Assembly (NCBI RefSeq): GCF_004168625.1
Contig: NZ_SDWW01000040.1
Span: forward strand, 1-42,752
DNA: 42,752 nt
Direction of reading: 5' to 3'
From: Pengzhenrongella frigida
GTDB taxonomy: Bacteria; Actinomycetota; Actinomycetes; Actinomycetales; Cellulomonadaceae
Shown here: positions 35,032 to 42,752 of the stretch, one piece after another
How positions within the stretch are numbered: the first letter of the stretch is position 1
Layout: each line of letters opens with the position of its first letter
Notes under the pieces: generated by a model
Seen by the model: only the letters and a program-made list of their open reading frames with translations
What the model was told of the DNA's origin: nothing
Database searches by the model: none
Translations under genes and position numbers: made by a program

Positions 35032-35055
35032 TGGCGGCTCATTTCCTTGCCGCCA
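35032..35055. promoter_or_regulatory. 24-bp dyad upstream of hpf
   Basis: TGGCGGC (35032-35038) and GCCGCCA (35049-35055) are perfect 7-bp inverted arms around the 10-nt loop TCATTTCCTT, which is AT-rich for this genome. It lies 20-43 bp before the hpf ATG, next to a GATACT string (minus strand, 35030-35025). It could be a protein site near the promoter or, if transcription begins further up, an RNA hairpin next to the ribosome-binding site. Confidence 0.4.
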
Positions 35056-35138
35056 GATGGACGTGCTGTTCTCACCCCTTGCGGGCGGTCAGTCGACACC
35101 TCCCTCTCCAGACCGCGACGGCTCCACCGGCAGGTGCT

Positions 35139-36050
35139 TCATTGGCCCTGGACCGGTGGTCTGTGCGTCGATCTTGTCTTAACCGTAACGCGCCCGGGGG
35201 CACGCTCCAACCACCCCTGCGGCCATCCGGTGGACGCCAAAGATTCACCCGCTGGACCCTCGTTCCAGGATGTGCCGGGGAATCCTCCCGGAGGCGGCGT
35301 GGCAGCGAGCGTGAGGGCGCCGACGACGATTCCCCCGGCCGCTCGCACCGCGCGCTCGCACGCGGCGAGGGTCGCCCCGGTGGTCAGCACGTCGTCGACC
35401 AGGAGCACCGGCTGGCCCGCAGCCGGGAGGTCGGCCCGGGTCCGCCAGCGGACCCCGCCGCCGAGGTTGCGGCCCCGCGCGCGGGCTCCGAGCCCGACCT
35501 GGTCGCGCATCCCGGCGCGCTGGGCGAGCACTGGGGCGGCCCGCGCCGGGACCCCCGCCGCGACGCACCCGCTCGCCACCGACCGAGCGAGCAGCCCCAC
35601 CAGATCGGCGCCGCGCCGCCGTCGGGCAGCGGCCGACGACGGCGCCGGTACGACCAGCAGCGGCCACGGCCCGAGCCGGGCCGCGCGCAGGACCGCCGCC
35701 ACGTCGCCCGCGCCCACCGCGAGCGCAGCGGTGAGGGTCTGGGTGAGGTCGACGCGGCCACGGTCCTTCCACGCCACGACGAGCTCGCGCACCGGGCCGG
35801 TGTAGGGCGTCAGTGCCCAGACCGGGAACGCCGGGCGCCCGTCCATGAGGTCGAGACGCGGCGCGGACTCCTCGCACCGTTGGGGTGGTCCGGTCAGCGG
35901 GGCGCGACAGCCCGCGCAGAGCACCTCGTCGAGGGTTCCGCAGCCGGCGCACTCGACCGGGAGCACGAGCCGGGCCAGGTCGCGCGCCGCGAGCGCCGCC
36001 GCCCCACCGAGCGAGCACAGCCACGTCGCACCGACCTCCGCCGATCCCAT
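35139..36050 (-). CDS. ComF-family phosphoribosyltransferase-like protein
   Basis: This 303-residue protein has an N-terminal double Cys pair (VECAGCGTLDEVLCAGCRAPL) expected to bind zinc, and a C-terminal PRTase domain with the PRPP-binding signature LLVDDVLTTGATLAACERAVRAAG. In naturally competent bacteria ComF acts in DNA uptake; in actinobacteria its role is not known. The C-terminal 45 residues after LTLAATPP are low-complexity and unusual. The start is uncertain: ATG 36050 has GAGG 8 nt upstream; ATG 36086 would add 12 residues. Mycobacteria have the same gene beside hpf (Rv3242c). Confidence 0.85.
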   Translation of the reverse strand: MGSAEVGATWLCSLGGAAALAARDLARLVLPVECAGCGTLDEVLCAGCRAPLTGPPQRCEESAPRLDLMDGRPAFPVWALTPYTGPVRELVVAWKDRGRVDLTQTLTAALAVGAGDVAAVLRAARLGPWPLLVVPAPSSAAARRRRGADLVGLLARSVASGCVAAGVPARAAPVLAQRAGMRDQVGLGARARGRNLGGGVRWRTRADLPAAGQPVLLVDDVLTTGATLAACERAVRAAGGIVVGALTLAATPPPGGFPGTSWNEGPAGESLASTGWPQGWLERAPGRVTVKTRSTHRPPVQGQ

Positions 36051-36159
36051 CTGCGCAGCCTCGCCCCACCCACGGGCGCGCACCATGCGGTGGCGCCGAC
36101 CCTGTGGAGCACGGGGTGGCCTCGGCGACCGGGGTCGGCTACCGAGGCTGGCCCGCGCT

Positions 36160-36191
36160 GCTCGAGCTCCGCGCGGCTCGATCTCCGCGCA
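36160..36191. repeat. 16-bp tandem duplication beyond the Rv0909-like gene
   Basis: GCTCGAGCTCCGCGCG (36160-36175) and GCTCGATCTCCGCGCA (36176-36191) match at 14 of 16 positions. They end 7 bp short of the minus-strand gene's TAA, so unlike other cases the stop is not part of the unit. Confidence 0.7.
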
Positions 36192-36198
36192 ATCCGCG

Positions 36199-36393
36199 TT
36201 ACTTCTGCCCGGGGTCCTTCTGGCTGCGCAGGAAGTCCTTGGCCTTGTCGGTGGCGTCGTCGATCCGCGAGTCCGTGGAGTCACCGGTGCGCGACTTGAT
36301 CGCCTCGGCGCCCTTGTCCAGAGCGTCGGACACCTGGTCCTCGTGACCCTTCAACGCGTCCTTCGCCTTGCCGATGATGTCGTCGATACCCAT
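36199..36393 (-). CDS. Rv0909/MT0933-like small protein (annotated antitoxin family)
   Basis: This 64-residue, highly charged helical protein (MGIDDIIGKAKDALKGHEDQVSDALDKGAEAIKSRTG, then DSRIDDATDKAKDFLRSQKD) belongs by pattern to the MT0933-like family, named for Rv0909, the proposed antitoxin of the Rv0909-Rv0910 pair. No toxin gene of the Rv0910 type is adjacent, so the antitoxin label is doubtful here. The repeated DxxxxKAKDxL pattern also resembles CsbD-like stress proteins. ATG 36393 has GAGGAGA 6 nt upstream. It lies between lpqB and comF, same strand. Confidence 0.78.
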   Translation of the reverse strand: MGIDDIIGKAKDALKGHEDQVSDALDKGAEAIKSRTGDSTDSRIDDATDKAKDFLRSQKDPGQK

Positions 36394-36510
36394 GTGAGCT
36401 CTCCTCGGTCGCGGTGGTCGGCGAGTTCGCCTGCGAGCCAGCACCGGTGCCGGCTCCCTTGAACTTCCTACCCGCCCGACCCCGGCAGCGGCAAGGGGCG
36501 CCCCGCAGGC

Positions 36511-36558
36511 CAGTCCTGGAGCCGCTCAGTCCTGGAGCCGCTCAGCCCTGGAACGCGG
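36511..36558. repeat. 16-bp tandem repeat across the lpqB stop
   Basis: CAGTCCTGGAGCCGCT occurs twice without mismatch (36511-36526 and 36527-36542), followed by a diverged third unit CAGCCCTGGAACGCGG (36543-36558) that codes for the last residues of LpqB. The stop TCA (36542-36544) is at the unit junction and is repeated at 36526-36528 in another frame. Confidence 0.9.
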
Positions 36559-38227
36559 GGTCCGTGACGCCGGTGGCCACGCGGATCCAGCTGTTGCCCT
36601 GCAGCGTGAACAGGGAGCCGTCGCTCGAGCCGAGGTAGAGCGCACGCTCGCCCTTGCCGGCCGCGATCGACGTCGCGCCCTCGAGCGCGGGCAGGGCGCG
36701 TGTCTCACCGGCGATGGGGACGAGGTGCATGGTGGGACCGGTCATCGTGCCGCTGGTCCCGAGCACCGCGAGGTTCTCCTCGTCGACCCACACGACCTGG
36801 GTCGCGTCGACCATGCGCGCCCCGACCCGCAGCTGCTCCCCGAGCCGCTGCGGTGTGCCGGACTCGTCCCGGACGATGCCTACCACGTCGACCGCGGGAC
36901 CGTCGAGCCCGGTCGAGACGACCGCCATGCGCGTCCCGTCACGGGAGACCCGGACCGAACGCACGATGCGCCCCTCGAGCCAGTCGACCGCCACGTCGAC
37001 GACCGTGCCGTCCGACCGCACGGCCCACAGTCCGCCACTGGGGGCAGGTCCGCTCCAGACCCAGCCGAGCCGGTCCACCGACGGCGCGAGCAGCCCGGTC
37101 CGCGCGAGCAGCGGCTGCGCCGGCTGACCGGGCGTCGGTGCGAGCACGAGCTGGCCGGGGCCGGAGAGCAGGACCTGCGGGGAGCCGTCGACACCCGCCG
37201 CCGGGCTGCGCGGATCGAGGTTCGCGAGCGACCCGACCGTCTCGATCGGCGTCAGCGTGCTGCCGGTGAGCTTCTGGAGCAGGCCGTCGCTGAGCACCTG
37301 CAGACCGTCCGCGGGGGCGGGGTCACGCAGCAGCGTCGCGGCCGGGGGCTCCACCATGGGCACGCCCGCGATGGTCACGTTCACGGCCCGGATCCCCTTC
37401 AGCTGGAGCACCTGCACCAGCTGTGCCTTGAGCAGCGCGCGGTCCTCGGTGTTCGCCGACGCGACCGCCGCGTTCAGATCGACCATCGCGTTGCCCTCGC
37501 TGTCGATCGGGACGGACTCCACCGCGAGCCGGGTGCCGTCGGGGAACGCTGTCGTCACCGCGTCGCGCAACCACGGCGACGGGCCCGCGAGCAGCGCGCG
37601 CACCGCGTAGGTCGCCGCGTTGCGGCGCGGGAACCACCGGACCTCGGGGACGAGCAGGTCTCGGGTCGGCGTGAGGAAGTACAGCGGGGTCGCCCCGTAC
37701 ACCGAGTAGAAGAACGGCTCGGAGAGGAGCACGCCGTCATCGAGCCCCGAGATGCGCCACTCCCCCGTGGAGTCGCGGACGAGGTCGAAGACGGCATCCT
37801 GCTGAGCCCCCGGGAAACCCTCGGTGTACCGGCCGTCGGCGTCCACGGTCGCCACCACCGGCAGGGTCACGCTGACCTGGGTCTCGGTGACCTGCTCGAA
37901 GTCGATCGACGCGGCGGTGGAGTACACGACGACGCCCTCGGTCGGCTGCCAGGACGTGCGCGACTCGCGCGCCAAGAACTGCCGCGCGACGGCGTAGTTG
38001 TCACCGAGCCCCGCCGCCCCGGCCGCGAGGAAGCCCTGCACGATCGCCTGGGGTTCGGCGCCGATCGGGGGGCCGAACGCGAGCGGGAAGATCGAGCCGG
38101 GCTCGTCGACGGCGCCGTCGCCCTGGCCGACCGGGCCGGACGTCGGCAGGCCCGCACACCCGGCGAGCACGAGCACCACCAGCGCAGCGAGCAGCGCGCG
38201 CACGCCGCGGACCGGACGGGCGCTCAT
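36542..38227 (-). CDS. lpqB: lipoprotein LpqB
   Basis: This 561-residue lipoprotein has a signal peptide with lipobox LVLAGC (lipid-modified Cys24). A GerMN domain (about 210-330: RDLLVPEVRWFPRRNAATYAVRALLAGPSPWLRDAV; AMVDLNAAVASANTEDRALLKAQLVQVLQ) and a C-terminal beta-propeller-like domain (about 350-561, LVLAPTPGQPAQPLLAR; VVDVAVDWLEGRIVRSVRVSRDGTRMAVVS) follow. In mycobacteria LpqB binds the outer part of MtrB and modulates MtrA signalling and cell division. Its ATG overlaps the mtrB stop (ATGA), making an mtrA-mtrB-lpqB operon. The C-terminal end lies in a 16-bp tandem repeat. Confidence 0.94.
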   Translation of the reverse strand: MSARPVRGVRALLAALVVLVLAGCAGLPTSGPVGQGDGAVDEPGSIFPLAFGPPIGAEPQAIVQGFLAAGAAGLGDNYAVARQFLARESRTSWQPTEGVVVYSTAASIDFEQVTETQVSVTLPVVATVDADGRYTEGFPGAQQDAVFDLVRDSTGEWRISGLDDGVLLSEPFFYSVYGATPLYFLTPTRDLLVPEVRWFPRRNAATYAVRALLAGPSPWLRDAVTTAFPDGTRLAVESVPIDSEGNAMVDLNAAVASANTEDRALLKAQLVQVLQLKGIRAVNVTIAGVPMVEPPAATLLRDPAPADGLQVLSDGLLQKLTGSTLTPIETVGSLANLDPRSPAAGVDGSPQVLLSGPGQLVLAPTPGQPAQPLLARTGLLAPSVDRLGWVWSGPAPSGGLWAVRSDGTVVDVAVDWLEGRIVRSVRVSRDGTRMAVVSTGLDGPAVDVVGIVRDESGTPQRLGEQLRVGARMVDATQVVWVDEENLAVLGTSGTMTGPTMHLVPIAGETRALPALEGATSIAAGKGERALYLGSSDGSLFTLQGNSWIRVATGVTDPAFQG

Positions 38228-39906
38228 CGGGTCTCCAGGTGGTCGAGGTCGGGCAGCGCGGCAGGGTCGGAGGTCGAGCGGTAGGCCGGGTCGACGCCGA
38301 TCTCGGGCTGGGCGTCCGGCGGCGGGACGAGCGGGAGCGGGGAACCCGCGAGCTGGATCCCCGCGCGCCGCGGGAGGGTCAGGCGGAAGCAGGCACCGCG
38401 CCCCGGGCGCCCCCACGCCTGGAGCCACCCGCCGTGCAGGCGGGCGTCCTCGAGCGAGATCGCCAGTCCGAGCCCGGTGCCACCGAGGGTTCGCGCCCGG
38501 GCCGGGTCCGCGCGCCAGAACCGGTCGAACACGTGCTCGGCCTCCTGCTGGGTCATCCCCACGCCGCGGTCGCGCACGGTGACCGCGACCGCCCGCTGGT
38601 CCGCGGCGACGGTCACCTCGACACTGCTGCCCTCCGCGTGCTCGATGGCGTTGACGAGAAGGTTGCGCAGGATCCGCTCGACCCGGCGCGGGTCGATGTC
38701 GGCGGTGCACCGGGCCTCGGGCAGCGTCACGTGCACCCACGAGCCCTTGTTCGCGGCGAGCGGCATCGCCTGCTCGACGGCGGCCGCCACGACGTCGCGC
38801 ACGTCCTGGCCCTCGGCGTCGAGCATCGCGGCACCGGCGTCGAACCGGCTGATCTCGAGCAGATCGGCCAGGAGGTCCTCGAACCTGTCGAGCTGCATGG
38901 TGAGCAGCTCCGCGGACCGCTTGATCGCGGGCTCGAAGCTGTCACGCGCGCCGTGCAGCACCTCACCGGCCATCCGGATGGTCGTGAGCGGGGTGCGCAG
39001 CTCGTGGGAGACGTCCGAGACGAACCGACGTTGCAGCGTCGACAGCTCTTCCATCCGTTGGATCTGGACCTGCAGCGACTCCGCCATCTCGTTGAACGAG
39101 CGGGCGAGGGTGGCCATCTCGTCCTCGCCGCGCACCGTCATCCGCTCGGTGAGATGGCCGTCCGCGAGGCGTTCCGCAACCCGGGCGGCGGTGCGCACCG
39201 GGAGCACCGTCTGCCGCGTCACGAGCCACGTCATGCCGCCGAGCAGGCCGACGAGCGCGAACGCCCCGATCCCGAGCGTGCGCTGCAGGAGGACGAGCGA
39301 CTCCTGCTCCGCGGCCAGCGAGTAGAGGTAGTACAGCTCGTACGTCTCGGTCCCGGCCACCCCCACGGTCGACCCGACCATGACCCCCGGATCCAGCCGG
39401 GAGCCGACGGGGTTGCCAGCGGGGATCGCGACCGACTGCCAGCGCTGCCCCTTCCCCTCGGCGACGCTCGCGCGCAGCTCGTCGCTGATGAGCGGCACGA
39501 GCCGCTCGTCGGACTGGACGGGGATGATGAACACGCCCTCGCCGGTGGGCGACTCCGCCGGGCGCTGGATGAACACGTCCCGCTGCCCGGTGCCCCCGAC
39601 CTGCAGAGCCTGGACGAGGTCGACGAACAGCTCTTGCAGCTGGGTGTTGGCCGGCGCCGCGTCGAACCTGTCCTGCGCCTGGCGGGTCGAGCGCGCGCTC
39701 TCGTCGAGGATCTCCTCGAGCCGCTGGTTGAAGTTCCCGTCCCGGATCCGGTTCGACAGGTAGCCGCCGAGCACGAGGACGGTCAGCAGGCCGATCACGA
39801 GGGTCGAGGTGATGACCCGCACCTGCAGCGACGAGCGCCAGCCGCGGACCACCGACCGCGACAGCAGCAGGGAACGCAGGCGAAGGCGTCGCCAGAACCG
39901 GTTCAC
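38224..39906 (-). CDS. mtrB: sensor histidine kinase MtrB
   Basis: This 560-residue membrane kinase has TM1 at about 31-50, an extracytoplasmic sensor domain about 52-208, TM2 about 210-230, HAMP about 231-285, and HisKA with phospho-acceptor His301 (FVSDVSHELRTPLTTIRM). HATPase_c shows NLLVNAIEHAEGS, DRGVGM and GGTGLGLAISLEDARLHGG. The C-terminal tail of about 50 residues is Pro/Asp-rich. In actinobacteria MtrB senses division and cell-wall state and phosphorylates MtrA. GTG 39906 overlaps the mtrA stop (GTGA), and the mtrB stop overlaps lpqB. Confidence 0.95.
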   Translation of the reverse strand: MNRFWRRLRLRSLLLSRSVVRGWRSSLQVRVITSTLVIGLLTVLVLGGYLSNRIRDGNFNQRLEEILDESARSTRQAQDRFDAAPANTQLQELFVDLVQALQVGGTGQRDVFIQRPAESPTGEGVFIIPVQSDERLVPLISDELRASVAEGKGQRWQSVAIPAGNPVGSRLDPGVMVGSTVGVAGTETYELYYLYSLAAEQESLVLLQRTLGIGAFALVGLLGGMTWLVTRQTVLPVRTAARVAERLADGHLTERMTVRGEDEMATLARSFNEMAESLQVQIQRMEELSTLQRRFVSDVSHELRTPLTTIRMAGEVLHGARDSFEPAIKRSAELLTMQLDRFEDLLADLLEISRFDAGAAMLDAEGQDVRDVVAAAVEQAMPLAANKGSWVHVTLPEARCTADIDPRRVERILRNLLVNAIEHAEGSSVEVTVAADQRAVAVTVRDRGVGMTQQEAEHVFDRFWRADPARARTLGGTGLGLAISLEDARLHGGWLQAWGRPGRGACFRLTLPRRAGIQLAGSPLPLVPPPDAQPEIGVDPAYRSTSDPAALPDLDHLETR

Positions 39907-40586
39907 CGGGTCGTCGCGCCCGCCTTGTACCCGACGCCGCGCACGGTCACCACGATCTCCGGCCGCTCCGGGTCGGCCTCGATCTTCGAGCGCAGGCGCT
40001 GCACGTGGACGTTCACCAGGCGCGTGTCGGCGGCGTGCCGGTAGCCCCAGACCCGCTCGAGCAGCACCTCGCGGGTGAACACCTGCCAGGGGGTGCGGGC
40101 GAGCGCCACGAGCAGCTCGAACTCGAGCGGCGTCAACGAGATCGGGGAGCCGCCGCGGGTGACGCGGTGACCGGTGACGTCCACCTCGAGGTCACCGATG
40201 CTCAGGTGCTCGGGGGTGGTCTCGTCGCTGCGCCGCAGGCGGGCTCGGACGCGAGCGACGAGCTCCTTGGGCTTGAACGGCTTCGAGATGTAGTCGTCCG
40301 CGCCGGACTCGAGCCCGTGCACGACGTCGACCGAGTCGCTCTTGGCGGTGAGCATCACGATCGGGACGCCCGACTCGGCCCGGATCTCCCGGCACACCTC
40401 GGTCCCGTCCTTGCCCGGGAGCATGAGGTCGAGCAGCACGAGGTCCGGCTGGGTGCTCCGGAACACGCCCAAGGCCTCATCGCCATCGGCGCAGAAAACC
40501 GGATCAAACCCTTCGGACCTCAGCACGATGCCGATCATCTCGGCAAGCGCCACATCGTCGTCCACGACCAGCACGCGACCCTTCAT
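39903..40586 (-). CDS. mtrA: response regulator MtrA
   Basis: This 227-residue OmpR-family regulator has the acidic pocket Asp10/Asp11, phospho-acceptor Asp53 (VLLDLMLPGKDG), Thr80 and Lys102 (DDYISKPFK). The winged helix (about 135-225) shows LTPLEFELLVALARTPWQVFTREVLLERVWGYRHAADTRLVNVHVQRLRSKIE and the ending VRGVGYKAG. It controls cell-wall hydrolases, division and osmotic response genes in related bacteria. A possible target, the M15 peptidase at 1397-2356, lies in this window. The minus-strand CACCAT is 6 nt before the ATG, so it is probably leaderless. First gene of mtrA-mtrB-lpqB. Confidence 0.95.
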   Translation of the reverse strand: MKGRVLVVDDDVALAEMIGIVLRSEGFDPVFCADGDEALGVFRSTQPDLVLLDLMLPGKDGTEVCREIRAESGVPIVMLTAKSDSVDVVHGLESGADDYISKPFKPKELVARVRARLRRSDETTPEHLSIGDLEVDVTGHRVTRGGSPISLTPLEFELLVALARTPWQVFTREVLLERVWGYRHAADTRLVNVHVQRLRSKIEADPERPEIVVTVRGVGYKAGATTR

Positions 40587-40592
40587 GGGCCC

Positions 40593-40598
40593 ATGGTG
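40593..40598 (-). promoter_or_regulatory. -10 element of the leaderless mtrA promoter
   Basis: On the minus strand CACCAT is followed by GGGCCC (6 nt) and ATG 40586. No ribosome-binding site is present between them. Confidence 0.45.
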
Positions 40599-40780
40599 TC
40601 ATCTCGCAGGTCGGACGCGGTATCGCGGCACGGGAAACCACCCACCGAACGGCTCAGCCCACCGCTCCCCTGCCGGCCACCCGCGTGGCACCATAGGCGG
40701 CGGGTCGCTCGCGCGTCCCGAGCCACCGACGGCGAGCGCCACGCGGCTTCGCGCCGCCGGCACCAGGGGAGCAGCACACC

Positions 40781-42025
40781 ATGACCAGCCCGAACCACGA
40801 GACGCCGACGACGCCCGGCTGGGCCTCGCCCGCTCGTCAGCCGGCCGAGGGACCGGGTGCCCAGCAGGGGCCGCCGCAGTGGACCCCGCAGGACATTCCG
40901 CAGGACTCGCCGCAGGGGGCTCCGCAGGACGCTCCGCGCGGCCCGACGCCGCCCCCGCCGGGGTACTACGGGCCCGGGCAGCCGGGACCCGGTTACGCGG
41001 GCGCCAGCCAGCCGGGACCCGGCTACGTGGGCCCCGGATATGCGAACGCGCCCGGCTACGGTCCCGCCGGCGGGTACCGACCGCCCGCTGCCCAGCCCGG
41101 GATCGTCCCGCTGCGTCCGCTCGGCCTCGGCGAGATCCTCGACGGCGCCTTTCGCGCCATCCGCGCCAACCCGCGGGTCATGTTCGGCCTCACCGCGCTC
41201 GTCGTGACGATCACGGTTGCACTGCAGACCGTCGTCCAGTGGTACGTCGGCGGACTGCTCAGCGGTTCGCTCGCCGATGCCACCTCGACCATCGACCCCA
41301 CCGGCGAGCTCGCGCTCACCGAGTCCATCGCCCCGACGATCGGCCCGATCCTCACGTTGCCGGCGCTCGCGCTGGCGACGACCGTGCTGACCGGACTGCT
41401 CATCGTCTCGGTGAGCCGCTCGGTCCTCGGCCAGAAGGTCACGATCGGCGAGGTGTGGCGCGAGTACAAGGGCCGCGTCGGCCTGGTCGTCGTGTTCACG
41501 ATCTTGCTCTCGGTCGCGACCGTCGTCGTGGTCGCGATCCTGGTCGGGATCGTCGTCCTCCTTGCCACGAACCAGCACGAGATCCTCGGGGTGACGGTCG
41601 GGCTCATCGGCGGCGCGACCTTCTTCGTCGCCTACGTCTGGGTCCTCGTCCGCACCCTTCTGGTCCCGCCCGCGATCATGCTCGAGGGCGCCGGCCTGTG
41701 GTCGGCCGTGCGCCGAGGCTGGACGCTCAGCCGCGGCAGCTTCTGGCGCCTGCTCGGGATCTACCTGCTCACCTCGATCATCGTGAGCATCGTGCAAGGG
41801 CTGATCACGGCCCCGGCCACCATCATCTCGACGTTCGTGTTCCAGGACCCGCTCTCGACGTCGTTCGGCAGCCTCGTGCTCCTCGGCGTGGCCAACATCG
41901 TCGCGCTCACCCTGACGACCGTGTTCACCGCTGCGGTCGTCGCGCTGCTCTACGTCGATGTGCGTATGCGCCGCGAGGGTCTCGACGTCGAGCTCGCACG
42001 CGCAGCAGGTGCGACGACGGCGTGA
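40781..42025 (+). CDS. multi-pass membrane protein (GPDPase-membrane/DUF7847-like)
   Basis: This 414-residue protein has a cytoplasmic, Pro/Gly/Gln/Tyr-rich head (about 1-105) with PGxGY repeats. A membrane domain of about six helices follows, starting with the conserved RPLGLGEILDGAFRAIRANPRVMFGLTALVV. It resembles the 'glycerophosphoryl diester phosphodiesterase membrane domain' family, which lacks the phosphodiesterase itself. It has LLVPPAIMLEGAGLWSAVRRGWTLSRGSFWRLLGIYLL late in the protein, typical of the family. GGGGAG lies 10 nt before ATG 40781. Its stop overlaps the DUF4129 gene, and in related genomes a MoxR-DUF58 cluster follows, suggesting envelope or export-linked work. It is divergent from mtrA. 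Confidence 0.82.
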   Translation: MTSPNHETPTTPGWASPARQPAEGPGAQQGPPQWTPQDIPQDSPQGAPQDAPRGPTPPPPGYYGPGQPGPGYAGASQPGPGYVGPGYANAPGYGPAGGYRPPAAQPGIVPLRPLGLGEILDGAFRAIRANPRVMFGLTALVVTITVALQTVVQWYVGGLLSGSLADATSTIDPTGELALTESIAPTIGPILTLPALALATTVLTGLLIVSVSRSVLGQKVTIGEVWREYKGRVGLVVVFTILLSVATVVVVAILVGIVVLLATNQHEILGVTVGLIGGATFFVAYVWVLVRTLLVPPAIMLEGAGLWSAVRRGWTLSRGSFWRLLGIYLLTSIIVSIVQGLITAPATIISTFVFQDPLSTSFGSLVLLGVANIVALTLTTVFTAAVVALLYVDVRMRREGLDVELARAAGATTA

Positions 42026-42681
42026 GGGTCCTCGCTCTGCGACGCCTCGAGGTCCCGGTCGTGCCGGACGCCTCGACCGCGCGCCGCTGGGCCACCGAGG
42101 AGCTCGCCGACCCCGTCTACCACCGCGGCAAGAGCCTGCTGAGCCGATTCCTCGACTGGGTGCTATCCCTGTTCGACGGCGCTTCGGTCCCCATGCTGGG
42201 CCTGTCGCCCGGGGTGGTGGCCGCGTTGGTCGTGGCCCTCGCGCTCGTCGTGGTCGCGGTCGCGTTCTGGATCGCCGGCCCGGTGCGGCTGGCACGCCGT
42301 GCCGGCGGGTCCGTCGTCGTGCTCGGGAATGACACGCGCACGGCGACCGATCTGCGCGCCGCCGCCGACGCGAGCGCCGCGCGAGGGGACTGGTCGGCAG
42401 CGGTGCTCGACCGGTTCCGCGCGATCGTCCGCAGCCTCGAGGAACGCACCCTGCTCGACGAGTGGCCCGGCCGCACCGCGCACGAGGCGGCCGAGGCGGG
42501 CGCCGTCCGGCTCCCGAGCCACACCTCCGAGCTGCGTCGCGCCGGCCGGACCTTCGACGAGGTCTGCTACGGCAAGGTCGCCGCCGGCCCGGACACCGAT
42601 GCGTGGTTGCGCGCGCTCGACGGCGCCCTGGCCGCGACCCGCCCGGTCGCACCCGTCGGCCGGGGCACGGTGGACGCATGA
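42022..42681 (+). CDS. DUF4129-domain membrane protein
   Basis: This 219-residue protein has one central membrane helix (about 70-90: GVVAALVVALALVVVAVAFWIAG) and a C-terminal cytoplasmic DUF4129 domain (about 115-200: AAADASAARGDWSAAVLDRFRAIVRSLEERTLLDEWPGRTAHEAA; FDEVCYGKVAAGPDTDAWLRALDGAL). DUF4129 occurs in transglutaminase-like proteins and in the MoxR-DUF58-DUF4350 clusters of actinobacteria. GTG 42022 overlaps the previous stop (GTGA), and its own stop overlaps the next gene (ATGA), so the three are one coupled operon. No enzymatic motif is visible. Function unknown. Confidence 0.85.
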   Translation: MRVLALRRLEVPVVPDASTARRWATEELADPVYHRGKSLLSRFLDWVLSLFDGASVPMLGLSPGVVAALVVALALVVVAVAFWIAGPVRLARRAGGSVVVLGNDTRTATDLRAAADASAARGDWSAAVLDRFRAIVRSLEERTLLDEWPGRTAHEAAEAGAVRLPSHTSELRRAGRTFDEVCYGKVAAGPDTDAWLRALDGALAATRPVAPVGRGTVDA

Positions 42682-42752
42682 CCGAGCGCGCCACGGCGCC
42701 GGTGGCCCCCGCAGCGCCGGCCGGCGTCCCCGGGTCCGCTGCGCCAGCCGGC
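42678..42752 (+). CDS. start of a following gene (probably DUF4350), cut by window end
   Basis: ATG 42678 overlaps the DUF4129 stop and opens a frame to the window end: MTERATAPVAPAAPAGVPG and further Ala/Pro residues (25 codons). By the usual order of this actinobacterial cluster it should be a DUF4350 protein, but the visible part is only a low-complexity leader. Confidence 0.5.
   Translation, partial: MTERATAPVAPAAPAGVPGSAAPAG

Noticed and set aside
38228-38740. N-terminal extension of lpqB
   Set aside because: It overlaps the mtrB kinase domain in another frame; the lipoprotein signal peptide starts at ATG 38227, at an ATGA overlap.

Overview
The window is very GC-rich, densely coding DNA with GTG/ATG starts, overlapping stop/start junctions and many actinobacterial markers: a fused 2-oxoglutarate decarboxylase/E2, SigR-RsrA, the 24-residue ribosomal protein bL37, MtrA-MtrB-LpqB, and Rv3235-like and Rv0909-like proteins. 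Codon style and gene content suggest a Micrococcales actinobacterium, most like Cellulomonas or a close relative. This is chromosomal core sequence. I found no prophage, insertion sequence, CRISPR array, tRNA or rRNA.

Layout. 1-5000: the tail of an unknown gene, an aldose-1-epimerase-like gene, a membrane-anchored M15 peptidase and two CNNM/CorC-type membrane proteins. 5167-8817: a four-gene operon (response regulator, histidine kinase, ABC ATPase, ABC permease). 9030-12872: fused kgd/sucA. 12963-14187: a GlxA/AraC regulator divergent from a 54-residue membrane peptide. 14380-17888: an SGNH-fold protein lacking its catalytic residues, a PadR-DUF4097 operon with a clear operator, a lone PilT, and bL37 with a strong terminator. 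17963-23504: rsrA-sigR, ferritin, a DoxX-like protein, aroA-rsgA and a HisN-like phosphatase. 23549-28884: DUF6912, a CpaE/TadZ-like ATPase and a CpaB-like SAF protein, an excisionase-type HTH protein, an unknown 176-residue protein, a LysM protein and an Rv3235-like protein. 28907-36393: secA, EamA transporter, YcaQ-like glycosylase, hpf, comF and an Rv0909-like small protein. 36542-40586: lpqB-mtrB-mtrA. 40781-end: the start of a membrane protein/DUF4129 operon. The order aroA-rsgA ... Rv3235-secA-hpf-comF-lpqB-mtrB-mtrA parallels the Mycobacterium tuberculosis Rv3223c-Rv3246c region, so this is an old actinobacterial neighbourhood.

Four signals stand out. (1) At least twelve genes have a -10-like hexamer (TANNNT or CANNNT) ending 6-7 nt before the start codon, the layout of leaderless transcription. 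(2) At least six gene ends carry short tandem repeats, mostly 16-22 bp, whose unit contains the stop codon, often giving stops in several frames. (3) sigR has an exact GGGAAT-N18-GTT promoter placed to make a longer SigR isoform. (4) There are well-formed dyads at the PadR-DUF4097, GlxA/54-aa, SAF/HTH and hpf promoters, and a candidate MtrA box before the M15 peptidase.

No intergenic gap exceeds 300 bp. Gene starts were chosen from start-codon overlaps, ribosome-binding sites and -10 spacing. All functional names rest on motif recognition, not on a search.
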